A DNA stretch of 64,000 nt from Paraspadella gotoi (taxonomy: Eukaryota > Chaetognatha). Below, one piece after another: positions 34,317 through 47,600 of this stretch (positions are counted from its first letter, which is position 1; every line of letters begins with the position of its first letter). The position numbers and the translations under genes are program-made. Below the pieces are notes generated by a model that saw only the letters and a list, made by a program, of their open reading frames with translations, did not search any database and was not told the DNA's origin. The stretch spans positions 24,223,657-24,287,656 of the forward strand of contig CM119263.1 of the NCBI GenBank assembly GCA_051294375.1. The letters run 5' to 3'.

Positions 34317-37300
34317 TTAGGTGGGTTGGGGTTGCGCTTGCAATAGCTGTTGTAAAAGTGTGGCGTCTATCTGCACGGCTTGAGTGCTGATCACACTTCC
34401 TGTTGCTGCGTCGATTCCTGTCAGTTGCACGTTGGTGAATCCGTTTGTCATTGAGGCGCTCGACAAATCGAGGCTAAAAAAAAAAAAAGACAAGAAAAAG
34501 GCATATTAAATAGATAGATAATTTTTCTTTTCATCTATTTAGATGCAAAAAAAATTTAAAATAATTTGCACAACCAAAACGCTCAGTAAGTCGCTAAACA
34601 AAAATTACTTGATAGGAATGGGAATCCCTGAAGCTCCGGCGGCGACAATTGCTTCGTCCAAAGTCATGAGCCGCCTCTTGTCCTCAGCGATCTCTTTGTC
34701 CAACGACTGAGATAGCGGGGGCGATTCTTGCACGGGCGGCTGCTCCAGCGCAGCTTCGATGGATGAGAGCACGACGGTGCCGTCCTGCTGCTCGAAGAGC
34801 TGGAACTTTTCGCCCGTCCGTGGATCCGCCTCCGACTCTGACTCCAGCATCAAGCGCGCCGTCGCCAAGTCTACAGCCTCCTCAGCAGGAGAGCTCTTCC
34901 TCAGCACCACAGTTCCTTTGAGGTGGGAATCAAGGTGACTCTTGCGATGGCCCGAAGTGCGGAAGGCGAGGTCGCAGTGAGGGCACTTAAAGGGTTTCGA
35001 CCCCGTGTGAAGTCTCATGTGAACTTTAAGAGATCCGTTGGTTGCGAAGAAAGAGTTACAGACGTGGCACCGAATTGTTTTCGCCGTCGGGAAGTGAGTA
35101 CGAATATGAGTGTCCAACGACGACTTCACAGTGAAGGCTTTGCTACAAACGTGGCACTTGAACGGCTTCTCTCCCGTGTGGACGCGCATGTGCCTGATTT
35201 GAGAACAATTGTATGCTTACGTAAAAAATTGGATCTTACAAAAATGAACTCATTTATGAATTGAGATGCCAACTAAAGAACGCAAATTTAATGCTACGTC
35301 AAAAATACGTAAGCATTACAGAATAAATTTAGTTCGACATGTCAATTTTAGTGAATATTATGCCGAAGAATTCGTGCCAAAAATAACACAAAAACCCAGG
35401 ATACAATTTTATTGCAATCAATTTTTTTTATAAAATGGTCGAAAAGAAGCCCTACGAAATCAGTTGGCAAAGCAGCTTTATTTCTCGCCGTTAGTCAGCT
35501 CGAGATGTAAATCCACCGGAGAGAGATCGATAGCTATTGGTCGAAATGAGATAGGAACGCTAGCTCATTGGTCGATCGAATCAAAACCGAGAAAACGCAA
35601 ACGCCTTCACAGAGACTATTATTGGCTGCTATCAAAAAAAGGCTACGCGAGGATTGGTTCAAACAAATCACGTGATTTAAGCAGCATCAGCTTCTGCGTG
35701 CTCCATTGCATTTAGAGTATTCAATCTTCATCCGACTGAAGTGTTATTGCCAACAGCTAGGTCCAAAAGGAAATTACTAAAATGGGGTCGCTGAACAGTC
35801 GAGTGGAGCGATGAAAAGATTGAGCGATATAACAATATTTTTTTTGCTTTTGTATCGATAAGTAAAAAAATTCAAGCCGAACAATATGAGCAAATTATAT
35901 TTTATAATTAAAAATTACCATTACTAGATTTCTCTCATAAAATGTCTTTCGTTCTCATATATTAAGATAGTCATTGAATTAGAAAATGTTAATATAGTCA
36001 TAATAAAATAATACTTAGGGTTTCGGGTAAAATTTTAAACCCTCAATTATTACAAAAATCAAACATCAGGAAATTTTTTTTTACCTTACTAAATCCGAAG
36101 GCTTTTTAAATGTTTTTGTACAAAAATCACAGCCGTGAGCGTGTTTGGGCTCATCCTTGTCCACCTCCTTCGTTTGTTTTCGAGTCAGTCTGGATTTTTC
36201 CAAAGCAGACTCGATGAGAAATCGCTCGGAGATCGAAATGTTTTCGTCTTTGGAAGTCGCTGTCAGTTCAGCCGCTTGTTCCTCAGTAATCTGGGTTAAA
36301 ATAATAAGTATTTTGTTATGGTAATAAATGTTATGTTACAGTGTCTTTCTCTGTAAATACGATCTAAACTTCGTACAAGGGAAGTGGGCTTATCGACCAA
36401 ATGACTGACAACCCGGTAATATTTTTCCATTGAAGCCGTTTCTGTTATTTTTTCTTCTTGTTCAATGTTCATACTTAAAATTTTCTAAACTTGAATCGAG
36501 ATCAATGCCAGAAGCGCATCTGCCAGAAGCCAAAAGGGCATCTCTGACTAGAAACGTTTATCCCATAAGTTCGCCCCCCACGATGCCTGAACTATTTCCG
36601 TCGGCCTTGGCTTCTTCTCCTCTGACTTAACGCGCTGCCTGGAGAGGTATTCGTTGATGTCGGCCTCGACGAGCTGACCCGAGGCGTCGATGAACTCGAA
36701 TTTGGATTCCTCGTTCGCGTGCAAGGCTCTTACGTGACGCCGCTTTAAGGCTTCCGTACGAAACATGACGGGGCAAAACGGGCATTGAATGTCTGAAAAG
36801 AAAAGTAAATTTCTAAAACCCAATTTTTAAACAATAGACGTACTGTTTAACAATAGAGAAAAATAATATCGCGGCTCACTTTTATGCGTACGAAGATGAA
36901 GCAGCAACAAAGGTTTGCTTGTAAAAACTTGCTCACAGTGTCGGCACTTAAACGGGTTGCAGTCGTCGCTTAAATATAACCCGAATATTAATTAATAAGA
37001 TGTAAGAATTACATATGCATAACTCAAGATCATGATTAAAGACACTCGGCTTACTGGCTGAATTTGATGTGTTCCCGAAGCGAGGCCGATGTTGCGAAGG
37101 CCGTCCCGCAATCGCCGCAATTGAATTTTCGTCTTTTAACGTGAATTTTCTGATGCTGACGCAACTGAGTTACTCGTTGAAAAGATTTTTCACAGACATT
37201 GCATTTAAGTTCTTCATCGTCGACGTTTTTCGTAACTGGCTCGACCACTGGGGAGGTCTCTTCAACGGCTGCAGAGTCCATTGTCCGATTGATGATGAAT

Positions 37301-40300
37301 TCGGGCTCGGGTTTGTCGACCAACGTCATCGCCGCCTCGGGCTCAGCCGCTGCCGCCGATTCTTCGGGCGGTCGAAGCGCGACTTCGCGGTCGGGGAACG
37401 ATCTCGCTTGGGCTTCGGGCGGAACAAGGCGAGAGTTAAGCGATGAGGCGGTCTCGGTTAAGCGACGATTTTNNNNNNNNNNATGAAACTCGCGCGAGGT
37501 ATCTTCGCTAGAAAAAAGTCGATGAGATTCGGGAAGGATGTTTGAGATGTGAGTGGATAACAAAGATAGGTTTTGTCCGTTGGGAATCGTTCGCGTCGGC
37601 GCTTCTATGTTAGAGTATCGACTTAGTGCGTTGTTGGACGAAAGAATATCCTCGCCGGTCAAAGTCGAACGCGGTCGAGAATCTTGGCGAGGCTGGACCG
37701 GCTCGTTCTGCCGGGGTTCCTCGTCCGAAGGCACATGAGGAACTGCAGGTTTTAAGGGTTGCTGAAAAACGTCCGAGGGAGGGACCATCGAAGATTCTTG
37801 AAGAGGACCGGGTTCAAATAGCTGTACGATTAATGATAAAGTTTAAAATAGAATGAAATTGGTACAACCATTATAAAAATTATAAAAAAATATATTTTTA
37901 CTTGATGATTCAGTAATGATGGGTGAAGTTGTTGTTCCGAATCAAATTCCGTTTCGGCGGAGAGTCTTTCGGACTGAGAAGGATCGCTGATAAAAGTTAA
38001 GTGTTGGTGACCAGACGAATCACGGTGGACAGACGGCGAATGATCGAATCGCTCATGAATATGCGTAATTGTTGCCCCAGGTTGCGCGTGTTGCGTGGTA
38101 GTTTGCAAGTTTTCAGGCGTAGCAACAGAGAGAGAGTTAACGCTAGAAACTTGCTCAATGGTGTCGGACTGAAGATAAGTCTGACCGATAGCTTTTGTCG
38201 AAGTCTCTCGGACCTCTAAAGTCGAAGACTGAACAAGGACTACAGAGGCATCTTTTTCAGAGTTTCCTTCCTAAAAAAAGTACGGAAATACGTATTTAAA
38301 GTACGTGATTTATAATGACAGCAAAGAGCTCACCTGATTTTTTTCAAAATCCGTTTCACATTGAACGACCAAATTTTTCTTGTGAGTCCTCATGTGTTTT
38401 CTACAATTTACATTAGTCTTGAAAGTCTTTCGGCAATAAGGGCACATATATGGTCGAGTTTCTGAATGAGTGCTCATGTGACGTTTGAGCGAGCCATTGG
38501 TAGTGAACTTGGTGTAACATATTGAGCAAGTAAAAGATTTTAAACCTTCAATAAATAAAAATTTAAACATCAGGACCAAATATCGAGGGGCTGAATGAAG
38601 TAAGCGAAAAATATTACCGAGATGAGTCCTCAAATGAGCCTTAAGCACTCCCGTTGACACAAAAGAGCAATTGCACTCCATGCATTGAAAAGGTTTCTCT
38701 CCAGTGTGAGATCGTATATGCTGCTTTAAATGACTGCTCTTCTTAAAGGCAGCTATGCAACGATTGCAACGATAGGGCCGATCTGTCAATCCCGAACGCA
38801 TATGGGTCATTTTCGGACGAAGTTGCACGAAGCCTTTATAATTTAAAAAAAAAAATAATTCGTAAAAATTTATACAGCGAATTTTCGGGCGCGAGTTAAA
38901 AAAAAAGTTGAATAACATTGGATGCAACTATAACCCTTTATCAATGACCAAAATGGCGAACCTTTATCACTGATGTAAATTGGTTGTTGCAGAGCTTCGT
39001 CCGGAATTTCCGTTTCCTTCTTAAGCCTTCGCCTCCTTTCTTCGCGGGCGGTTTTGAAATGAGAAGCCACGTGACTCTTTCGATGACCCGAAGTACGAAA
39101 CACTTTGTCGCAATATGGGCAAGCGTAGGGTCGAAGTCCGGAATGGAGTCGCAAATGAACTTTCAAAGAACCGGAGGACGAAAATTTTTTCCAACACTGA
39201 TGGCACCGGAACTCTTTCGATCCCGCATGGGTTTTTAGGTGAGCCCCGAGTGTACTCTTGACGGCGAAGGTACGAAAACACTGAGGGCACTTAAACGGAC
39301 GTTCCTGGTAGGACGAAATCAGTTTTTTTATTTAAAAAAAGATAATTTTTTTTACTATTAAGTGACATTACCCTCGTGTGAACTCGGATGTGACGAACTA
39401 AATCCGAGGGTTTTTTAAATTCCTTGGTGCAGTAGTTGCAGCGATGCCAACAGACTTTTCCATCTTTCCGAATGACGTGCGTCCTGAATACGCCAGACGC
39501 TGGATCCGCTATAGACAAAGTCTTCATCCGAGGCGACAGGGTATTATCGGACGCTTCCGCAGCTCCCTCTTCACCGAGGGTTTGGGCGGTAGTTGGTTCA
39601 AGGGATGGAGAAGGTTCACAGGAAGGATTTGGCAGCTGACTTCCCGTGAGTGATGAAGGTTCAGAAATGCAACAGGCCGCCGGGGCTGGCTGCGGGTCGT
39701 GAAGCGACGCGATGATTGATCGATCTTGTTCCCGATGCTTTGCCGATGCGGAGGCAGAATGATCGGATATTGCGGTGACATTCTAGGGATTAGTAGAATG
39801 GCCTCGTGAAAACTTAAATCTAGGTAAAGTAGGGAGAGAAGAAGAGAAGAGCGACTATCCTTGTAACCCACCTGACTTTCCGTAGGAAGCGGATTTATAA
39901 CAACGGGTTGTTCCTCCCCAATCAAAACTCCACAATTTCGAAGAGCTTGGGTCAGAATATCCTGCAGAGTCACGGGACGAATAAAGAAACAGAAAACAAA
40001 TATATAATTGGGATTCAGCACATTAACCTGTAATACAATTCTTTAAAAAAAATTGACAACGTTAGACGTCATTTATCGTACTTTTTCATGATCGGCGAGC
40101 TCGCTGTAAGTTTGTGAAAAATTTAACTGGGCTTGCGTTTCAAAACCGGAAGGTAGATTGGCCTCTTGCCCTAAAACTGATTAATTGGTTAATAATTGCT
40201 TTCAAGTGAAAGAGTGATTAGTAGTACTGAACTTATTGGGAGTCATCGAGCACTTACCAAGCTGTTGTGGAGCAACTTGAGCTTGAACGGAACTACTTTT

Positions 40301-43300
40301 ATTTTGAGGTTTCTCCGAGGTTCTCATCACCTGAACATTGTCGCGTTTCCCTGAACCAATTTTAATTGAGAAAAATATTTATATATTGTGGCGGTATATT
40401 CGCATTGCCTCACATCCACCATCGTTCAACCAATCGCATTGGCTCAGATGGGGAACGCACCATCCCAAGTGTTGCGTTCCATCCACAGACCTAACGACTT
40501 CCCTCTATACATTCCCCCCTTTTTGTTCGTTCTTATAGATATGAGTTTTTCATTAATGATTTTTCAACAGGAATGATGTGCGTTATAAATTAGAAATCTG
40601 GAACAAAGTAACCTAACCTTGTGTTGTGCAGATGCAACCTCTATTTCCAGAAGACAACACTAACGTCCCCATCCCAAACAGATAAATAATATTATATTTA
40701 AATATTTAACACAAAAATATTTTAACAAATAAATAAAATCATAAATAATAGTTATTTTAATTAAATCTAAAAAATGAAAAATAAAAAATAAAGAGTGAAA
40801 CAAGTAATTTTACAACTTTCATATAACTTCAAAAAACAATTTAAATCTTACTAGAAAATTTAGGATTCTGCGATCTGCTCTCGTCGTCTCCGGCGTGAAC
40901 CTTGGACATATGCGCGTTAAGGCTTCCAAGCTTTTTAAAGGTACAACTACAAGTGTCACATTTGTAGCGGAGAGTCTCGTCACCGATTGTGTGCACGCGA
41001 AGAATGTGAGAACGAAGGTTCCCTTTTTGACTAAAGGATCGCGAACAAAGATCGCAGCGGTGAGGCTTCAGCATGGAATGTTTCGCCTTGTAAAGCCGAA
41101 AGCGTTTGCATTTATCGCAAAATAGTCATTATTTGAGGTCAATTTTAACTCACCGACTGATGTATAAGTAAAGCTCCCTTTTGATTAAATGTCTTATTAC
41201 AAATGACACATTTAAATGGTCGTTCCCCAGTGTGAACACGAATATGTCTCTCCAATTGGGAAGGTTTTTTAAAAGATTTATCGCAGAATTTGCACGCGGT
41301 ACGAGAATCTTTTGGAAAAGTATCACCTGTAAGAATAAACAATTAAACATTTAGGCAGGTTACGAAAAGAAAAATTAATTAAGGAAAAACTACCATCTGC
41401 TTGTACGGAGTCTGGATGTTCTGGCTCTGTTTTAGCACTTGGTGCCTCTTCAACTGATCTCGTGGATTTCTCACGCTGCCTCGCAATAAGATACTTGCTT
41501 TTCCGTTTTTTCTTCCGAGCATCTTGTTAGAAAGGAGAAGGTAAATTACAAGCTTCACCAGAAGCAACTTGAAAGTTTAAACAAAAACATGGTCTCAACT
41601 CACAAAGAATGTTCTTCATCTTCCGGTGAATTCTAAGATGCCCTTTCAAATCCTTGTGCCGTTCGAATGTTTCCCCACAGTCGGAACACTGATAAACCCT
41701 GTTTATGAGGGTATCCTGCATCAAAACTTCTTCCACTCCAGCAAAAGCTGGAGATTGATGATGGTCGTCTTGGTCCATGCCTAAAAATATTCGGATCAAA
41801 ATGGCAGCTTTAAAACTCTGGCAATTTCAATAATCAGCATCGAAATCACCATCCGCAATGTTCTCGAATAGGATCCTACATCTTTCGCTCTCCGATTGAG
41901 TCGAGGGATCCATCCCCAGCCGTACATTTTCGTCCTCGTCAATCTCGTGCTCCTTGGCGTGCCGTTTAAGCTGCAAGAGGGTGCTGAACTCTTCGCCGCA
42001 TTCGTTGCACATCAAGGTCTCGTCGCGCTGGTGAAGTAGGAGATGGGCCTTGAGAGAAGCCAGGCGAGAAAAAGTTTTTCCGCACTCGGGACAAGCTGGC
42101 CGCCCGTCGCGGTGAATGGCGTCGTGAAGTACGAGGTTTTCTTGAACGTTGAAAGACTCGCCGCAACCGCTCGCGAGGCACGGAAAGGGTTTCTCGTCGA
42201 GGTGCTTCTTCTTGTGTCGACAGAGTTTGCCGTATTTGGCAAAGGACTGTCCACAAACATCACAGACAAAGGGAGGACCTTGATCCTTGGCATCGACGGA
42301 GGCGTTCTTGGCGTTGGCCTCCAAGTCTTTAGAAGTGACGACGATGCAATGAGATTTAATCGGGCGTGGCTGGGGTGGCTCACAAGAAACAGTTGTTGGT
42401 TCTGCCGCTTCATTTCGTTCTGAATAAATAGAAGATAAAAACAATTTTCATTGCTAGGTGCTTACTGCCTCGGAATAATTATAGGGAAATTACCTTCTGA
42501 TAAGGTTCGCTCTGGAATTATCTCGGTAAAGTTGCTTTGTTGATGGGCTTGAATTACTTCGTGAGTTAACTGTTCAGCATTTAGCAGCAACTGTAATTGT
42601 TCTTCACTCAACTGAACGACCATCCCAAGTCCATCTGCAAAAGGTTATTGTCGTCAGCTACAAAGGTTTACAAAGTTTACAAAGGTAAAAAATATATTTT
42701 ACTCAGTATTTAACTGTTTTTCTGATCGGTTGGGCTCGTTTCCTGAACGTTGGCGAGAGTGTTGAGATCTACTGGAATGGCGACAACATTGTCCAGTGGC
42801 CCGTTTGCAGACTATATTAACAATAAATCAATTATATTAGTTAATAGTTAGGCTTGAAAACTGTGGTCAGTAAAATGTTTGTACTAGGGCATTGCTTAAG
42901 TTCACCCCGCCTATAAGCATGACACCTTCAGTCGTGACCCGGTGCCTCATTGAGTAATGCCATCAGCTCATGACCAGTAGGTACCGGGTTCAATCCCAAC
43001 CCGGTACGGGGGGCGTGGAAAACTCTCAAGCCTGGTTTCAAACTCAAGACCCGTTCCGTGACTGCTAGAGGGGTTAAAGAAGTTGCGGATAGTCATCTTC
43101 AGCCCACTTCGCGCCTTATCCACATCCACTACCTGCAAAACATTGATAGAATGCTGGCTTCCATCTTCCTGAATTATCGTAATGACTTGAGGCTGCAAAG
43201 CTTGCACGGACTGTTGTTGGGGCTCCTGTTGCGCCAAGATCTGTTGATCCGCGATTCTCGTTGATTGATCGACAGTCAGGTTGATGGTTTGACCGTCAAC

Positions 43301-43468
43301 TAAAAGCAAATTTGAAAATCAGCCTTTAATCCAAGACGACAAATAAAGCAAATAACTACCTGTGATCAAAGAAAGCGGTTGAGCCGATCCCACTATGCTG
43401 GGCCACGTTGCTTCACCCAGCGCGACCGAATCGAGGGGCACCAACTGAATGCCGGACGCCATCGTCAT
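34317..43468 (-). CDS. ZNF236-like poly-C2H2 zinc finger protein
   Basis: Nuclear C2H2 protein, presumably a DNA-binding regulator. I count about 25 fingers in clusters: four at 41900-42270, one at 41640-41700, four at 40880-41330, four at 39060-39480, four at 38390-38810, four at 36700-37190 and four at 34900-36130. Repeated quartets of the type [13 protein letters not shown], AVKSTLxAHxKTH, [12 protein letters not shown] and RTSGHRKSH match the ZNF236 pattern. The N-terminus (about 42550-43468) is finger-free, Gln-rich and hydrophobic. The C-terminus (from about 34900 down) is acidic and ends [13 protein letters not shown]. Linkers are Ser/Glu-rich. A 10-N gap falls inside an exon (37473-37482). 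A start at 43468 is chosen as the first Met in frame; an upstream exon cannot be excluded. Confidence 0.85.
35536..35674. promoter_or_regulatory. Cluster of four CCAAT boxes plus CACGTG
   Basis: ATTGG (CCAAT on the minus strand) occurs at 35536, 35567, 35621 and 35653, followed by CACGTG at 35669-35674, in an intron of the zinc-finger gene. The local GC is higher than in its surroundings. It could be an alternative promoter or a relic of a promoter carried in by a repeat. Confidence 0.35.
37473..37482. other. Assembly gap (10 N) inside a coding exon
   Basis: Ten N bases interrupt the zinc-finger gene's exon between Ser/Arg-rich codons. The frame stays open if exactly ten bases are counted, so the gap may be near its true size. 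Confidence 0.95.
40388..40520 (+). repeat. Dispersed repeat family A, copy 2 (5' part)
   Basis: Starts GGCGGTATATTCGC and keeps the GGCTCAGATGGGGAACGCA and ACGACTTCCCTCT blocks. It is cut off where other copies read TTGACAAAGCGA. It lies in an intron of the zinc-finger gene. Confidence 0.75.
42890..43075 (+). mobile_element. tRNA-derived SINE, second type
   Basis: TGCCTCATTGAGTAATGCC resembles a pol III A box, and GGTTCAATCCC is a good B box. They lie about 43 bases apart, as in a tRNA. The flanking CCGGG/CCCGG pairs like a T stem. A tail of about 90 bp follows. Its antisense insertion abuts coding sequence of the zinc-finger gene, near its N-terminal exon at about 43130-43300. Confidence 0.65.
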
Positions 43469-43807
43469 CGGGACATAAGCAGCGTCACTAGATGGCTCCG
43501 CAAATATTTCTTGGAATTTGAGTCGCCCGTTGAATAGTTCATCTTGAATCGAACATTAAGTTTATATTTGGGGCTGTTTTTAAAACGAAATTAAATCAAC
43601 GTAACAAAATCCAAAACGATCTTCACCATATAATTAGTATTTATTGTAACCAATTTTAAATTAATCATGAATGAATTGAATTAATAAACAAAATATTTTT
43701 TCATAAAATATCTAAGAAAAATATCTCAATAATTCCGAATTGATTCTACATATATGTATTATTACGTATTGGAAATTCATCAAAATGCATCGACGATCAA
43801 GCGTCGA

Positions 43808-44497
43808 TCATTCAACCAGAGACGAATCCAACTCAACTCGACGATCGGGATTCTCCAAAATTTCGACGTCGACCCCGGAAATCTCGGCGGCCATTTGGTT
43901 TTTAGCGGCTTGGAGCGGAACTCCCATGCTGATCATTCGGAAATATCTTTTGAAATTTGGATGGTCTTTGGCTTTCACGCCATCGGACGGGGTGTCTGAA
44001 ATAATTTCTTCGACAGGGTCGTCGAGTACAGTGGGGGGTGGCTGAGATCCGCTCAAAGGCAATTCTTCCGATGTTTGGGACGGTGGAGCGGATGACGTCG
44101 GGCCAGCCTCAGCGGGCTTTTCTAAGCTAGGCTTCTCTCCTACATTTTCCAGACCCGTGATCGAGGACAATTTCGCCTCCAATATCTGCAGTGTCGCCTC
44201 TACCTTCTCCACTCGAACGGAAACTCGTTCCAACCTAATTATTTCGGCGCAAATCTTTGCCAATTGGATAATTTATGTATAAGATAATATTTTCGAAGAC
44301 AAGACATTTCCTAGCCCGTTCTTCGGATGTTGATTCCTACCTTTCCTCGCACGAACAAGAAAACTTATTAAGAAAAGATACTGAATGAGCGACAAAGTGA
44401 TTGACGAAAGAAAGCAAGCGCCGCGGATTCATTGGGTCCAAAGTACGTAAATCGATGCCCGGGGAAACGAGTGGAAGGCCCCGGGCGTCCATCATCA
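43808..44497 (-). CDS. WASHC3: WASH complex subunit 3 (CCDC53)
   Basis: Subunit of the WASH complex, which activates Arp2/3 on endosomes. Exon 1 (about 44345-44497) encodes MDARGLPLVSPGIDL and a helix with LSFVNHFVAHSVSFLNKF. Exon 2 (43808 to about 44260) encodes the coiled coil with LEAKLSSITGLENVG. A Pro/Ser-rich linker follows, then the conserved end motif HPNFKRYFRMISMGVPLQAA...EISGVDVEILENPD. The total, about 200 residues, matches the family. It starts 188 bp after the VPS18 stop and ends 339 bp before the zinc-finger start. Confidence is high. Confidence 0.94.
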
Positions 44498-44680
44498 ATG
44501 CAAAATACAGAGTAATTAAAACTAAAACGATTTGAATAAGAATGAGGTATTGCGGATTTTATAACATAATGAGAAATGAACAACAACGAAGCATTTTTAA
44601 TACAAAACAATGGGACTACAGCCAAAGAGCCAGCTCTTAAAACGATAAAACATCTGGATAATTGATAAATTGTATTCACG

Positions 44681-44686
44681 TTTATT
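44681..44686 (-). terminator. AATAAA overlapping the VPS18 stop codon
   Basis: The last base of the VPS18 TGA is the first base of AATAAA on the minus strand. If used, the VPS18 3' UTR is only some tens of bases long and ends well before the WASHC3 start. Confidence 0.5.
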
Positions 44687-47600
44687 CACAGCCAACTCTC
44701 CATTTCTTTAGCGTATTCTTCCTTGGGAATGAAGGGTCTGTCGATTGCCCTGATCATGAATTCTCCGCAAAAGAGACATTCGGCGGCGATAAAATCGTCC
44801 AATTCTTGCTTTATTTGTTGTTTTATAGTGATAGCGGGAGCGCCTAAGTGAGCGCATAAAAAAAATTAAGCAAGAGATTATAATTATTAATTAATTGGCA
44901 TCGTCGTACCCGATGCTGTAGAACCCATCGAGACACGTTCGCTACCAAGATTACCAATATTCTCCTTAGCGGTCACCTCCTCCAGTTTACGTATCAGCTC
45001 TTCGACCTGGAATGTAATTAAATTCTTCGAACTAGATCGCAGTTAATTATGTGGGGAATGAGGGAACTAACCTGGCGCCTTTTGTTAGGAGTTGCTAGGG
45101 GAAGTATTTCTTCGATGATGCAGTCAGAATGGAATTTGTGGCCGCAAGGAAAAACATAAAATGGCCTGAGAAAATACAAAATAGCATCAACACAAAAAAC
45201 AAAAGTATTTCCGCTTTTTCTTGTTAACCTCACTACGACGGGATAAGCGCATATTTCGCATTTGTCTTGCGTTTGAACAAATGCGAATCTTGATCGGAAC
45301 ATTGCAATGTCTGAGCGGATCTGGAAAACAAAATACTAAAATTGCTGACGCGAAAAAAAGGCAACATTAACTCATCAACAGCTTTATATATAATTACTTG
45401 AGTGGCTGATGCCGTCGCTTCTTCCATCTCTTTTTTGAGCGATTCAATGTGATCGTTATATTGATGCAAGGATTTGCATATAGGTTCTGCGAACGAGTTT
45501 TTTTTTGGCACAACGAAGACTTAGAACGAATTTAAATTTTAAAAATTACCTTTAAAATGATCGATGGTAACAAAATCCGGGAAAAAAGGAAGGACGTCCT
45601 CAATCTTGAGCATATCTCCCGGCGCTTCTTGCAAGACCGCCATCGCCGCCTCCATGTTTGAAAGACCGACGCCGTCGCCGCCCTCGTCACGTTCAATGAC
45701 GAAGCGAGCGATGCGAAGCCACAATTGTTTCCGAACCTTAAAGCACAACAATTTCATAGCGACGAGCTAGAACATTCAAAAAATTCCAGACTACTGCTTC
45801 AATTACATCCACACTAAAAGGTTTCTTTCACAGACCTCATCCTCGACTTCGCACTGATTGGCGTGCATCTTAGCCAAGGCGACGTCCACCTCCAGTGCTA
45901 ATTCGACGGCCTCTTCATGAAGGCCCATGACAGAGTAGATCTTGACGCAGGCAGCCTTGTGACCGTGCTCGGAGCAGAGGCGGAGGGCGTACTTGAGATC
46001 GTAGCAGACGTCAGAGTCGGAACCTTGCAAATCGAGGTACTGCAGCAGAGCGTCGGGTTGAAACTGTTTCAGGGGAAAAGGAGAGATTTCAATTAACATG
46101 TTAATACGGCTTAAATTCAAAACGCGTACGAGACGAAAATCGTTTTACTTGACAATAAAGGGACAAGAGATAATTGTGGATGGCTTGGTCATTGTTCTGC
46201 AAATGATGAACGCAAAACTCCAAATAATTTATAGCCTCGAGGGTTTGCTCGGTAGGCTTTCCGCCCGACGTTCTATCGCAGCGAACGAGAGCGGGAATTA
46301 ACCTGAAAAGTAACAAAAAATAAAGTTTTACATAACCAAATTAAGGATAGTCCCAAAAGTTACCAAAAACACAAGCGCAAAACCTCTCTACTTTTATCAT
46401 GTTTACAACTCAATTGATTGTTCGAGGGGCGAAATTATACGCAAAAAATAAGGTTCTCTGCATTTCTTTAATTTGCTAACAGACAAATTAAAGAAGAATA
46501 ACAACTATAATGCTTTTAGTTTTTGAATTTGGCAAGGAAATCCAGCCTTTAATCTTTATTTGCTATACAAATTGGGTAAATTTTAATAGTTAGTATTAAA
46601 TTTTCCTCCCAACCATTATAACATAATTTACATAAATAATTGGTTCCCATGTTTTATGTAAAAGTCCGTCCTCATGAGTACATTGATGAAGATTAAAATA
46701 TATGAATAGATGAATATATGAATGCTTTCCAAGCTAATAATTTGGCAAAAAAAAAAATCATTAATGATTTTAATTCATTTTTTTTCAGTAAGTTTTCATA
46801 TACATGTTTCGACTCTGTAGTTTAGAGTCTTCATCAGTGTTTTTTTTAAATACAATTCGTTACCAAAACAAATCAAATTGTTTTTCTTCTAATTACTAAA
46901 AACAAGATGGATATAAAGTTTTGATGGAATCAGACAAGTGGAAAATAGTTTAAATAGAAAAAACAAAGGTCACATTTATAATTTTAAATTCTTTTTAAAT
47001 TTTAAAGTGTCTTTCTCTCTCAGTTAAAATGATTGATTGACTGATTGATCAGTTGATTGAATGATTGATTTATAGATTCCTTTGATTAACCGCTAAATTA
47101 TCGTGGGCAGATCCGACATTGTTTGTTCAAACTTGTTAAAATCTGAATTCATCTTGATACACTTTTAAGTACATATCAACAAATGTCCAAACCTTGAAGG
47201 ATCGAGCCTGTGCTTGGCAGCCTTCCAAATCTCTACTGTTTCTCGTGGGGCGTTTTGCATGAGAACTGGAGAGAACTTGTAGTAGAGATCAGGATCAGAT
47301 TGTTTTCTCAGGGCGACGAGTGCGTCCGACCATCGGTCGGTTTTTATGTAGTGATTGATGACTCTGAAAATGGTCAATGATAATAACATTTTATGGTGGA
47401 CTAAAATCCACCAACCGTTCATCAGCGGCCATTGGTGCCGGAGGCAAGTCATTCGCCTCCCAACCCAAAGGTCCGGGGTTCTAGCCCGGTAGTCGTCTGG
47501 CAGTTAAGAGGGACGGGGCGCTTAACCCGCCTGTAACATGGTGTTACAGCCTGATCCGAAGCTCAGGGACTGCTTATATTGAACGGTTCTGTCATTAACA

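Noticed and set aside
42890-43075. A functional tRNA gene
   Set aside because: The A and B boxes are good, but the anticodon arm does not pair and no acceptor stem closes, so it is a SINE head.
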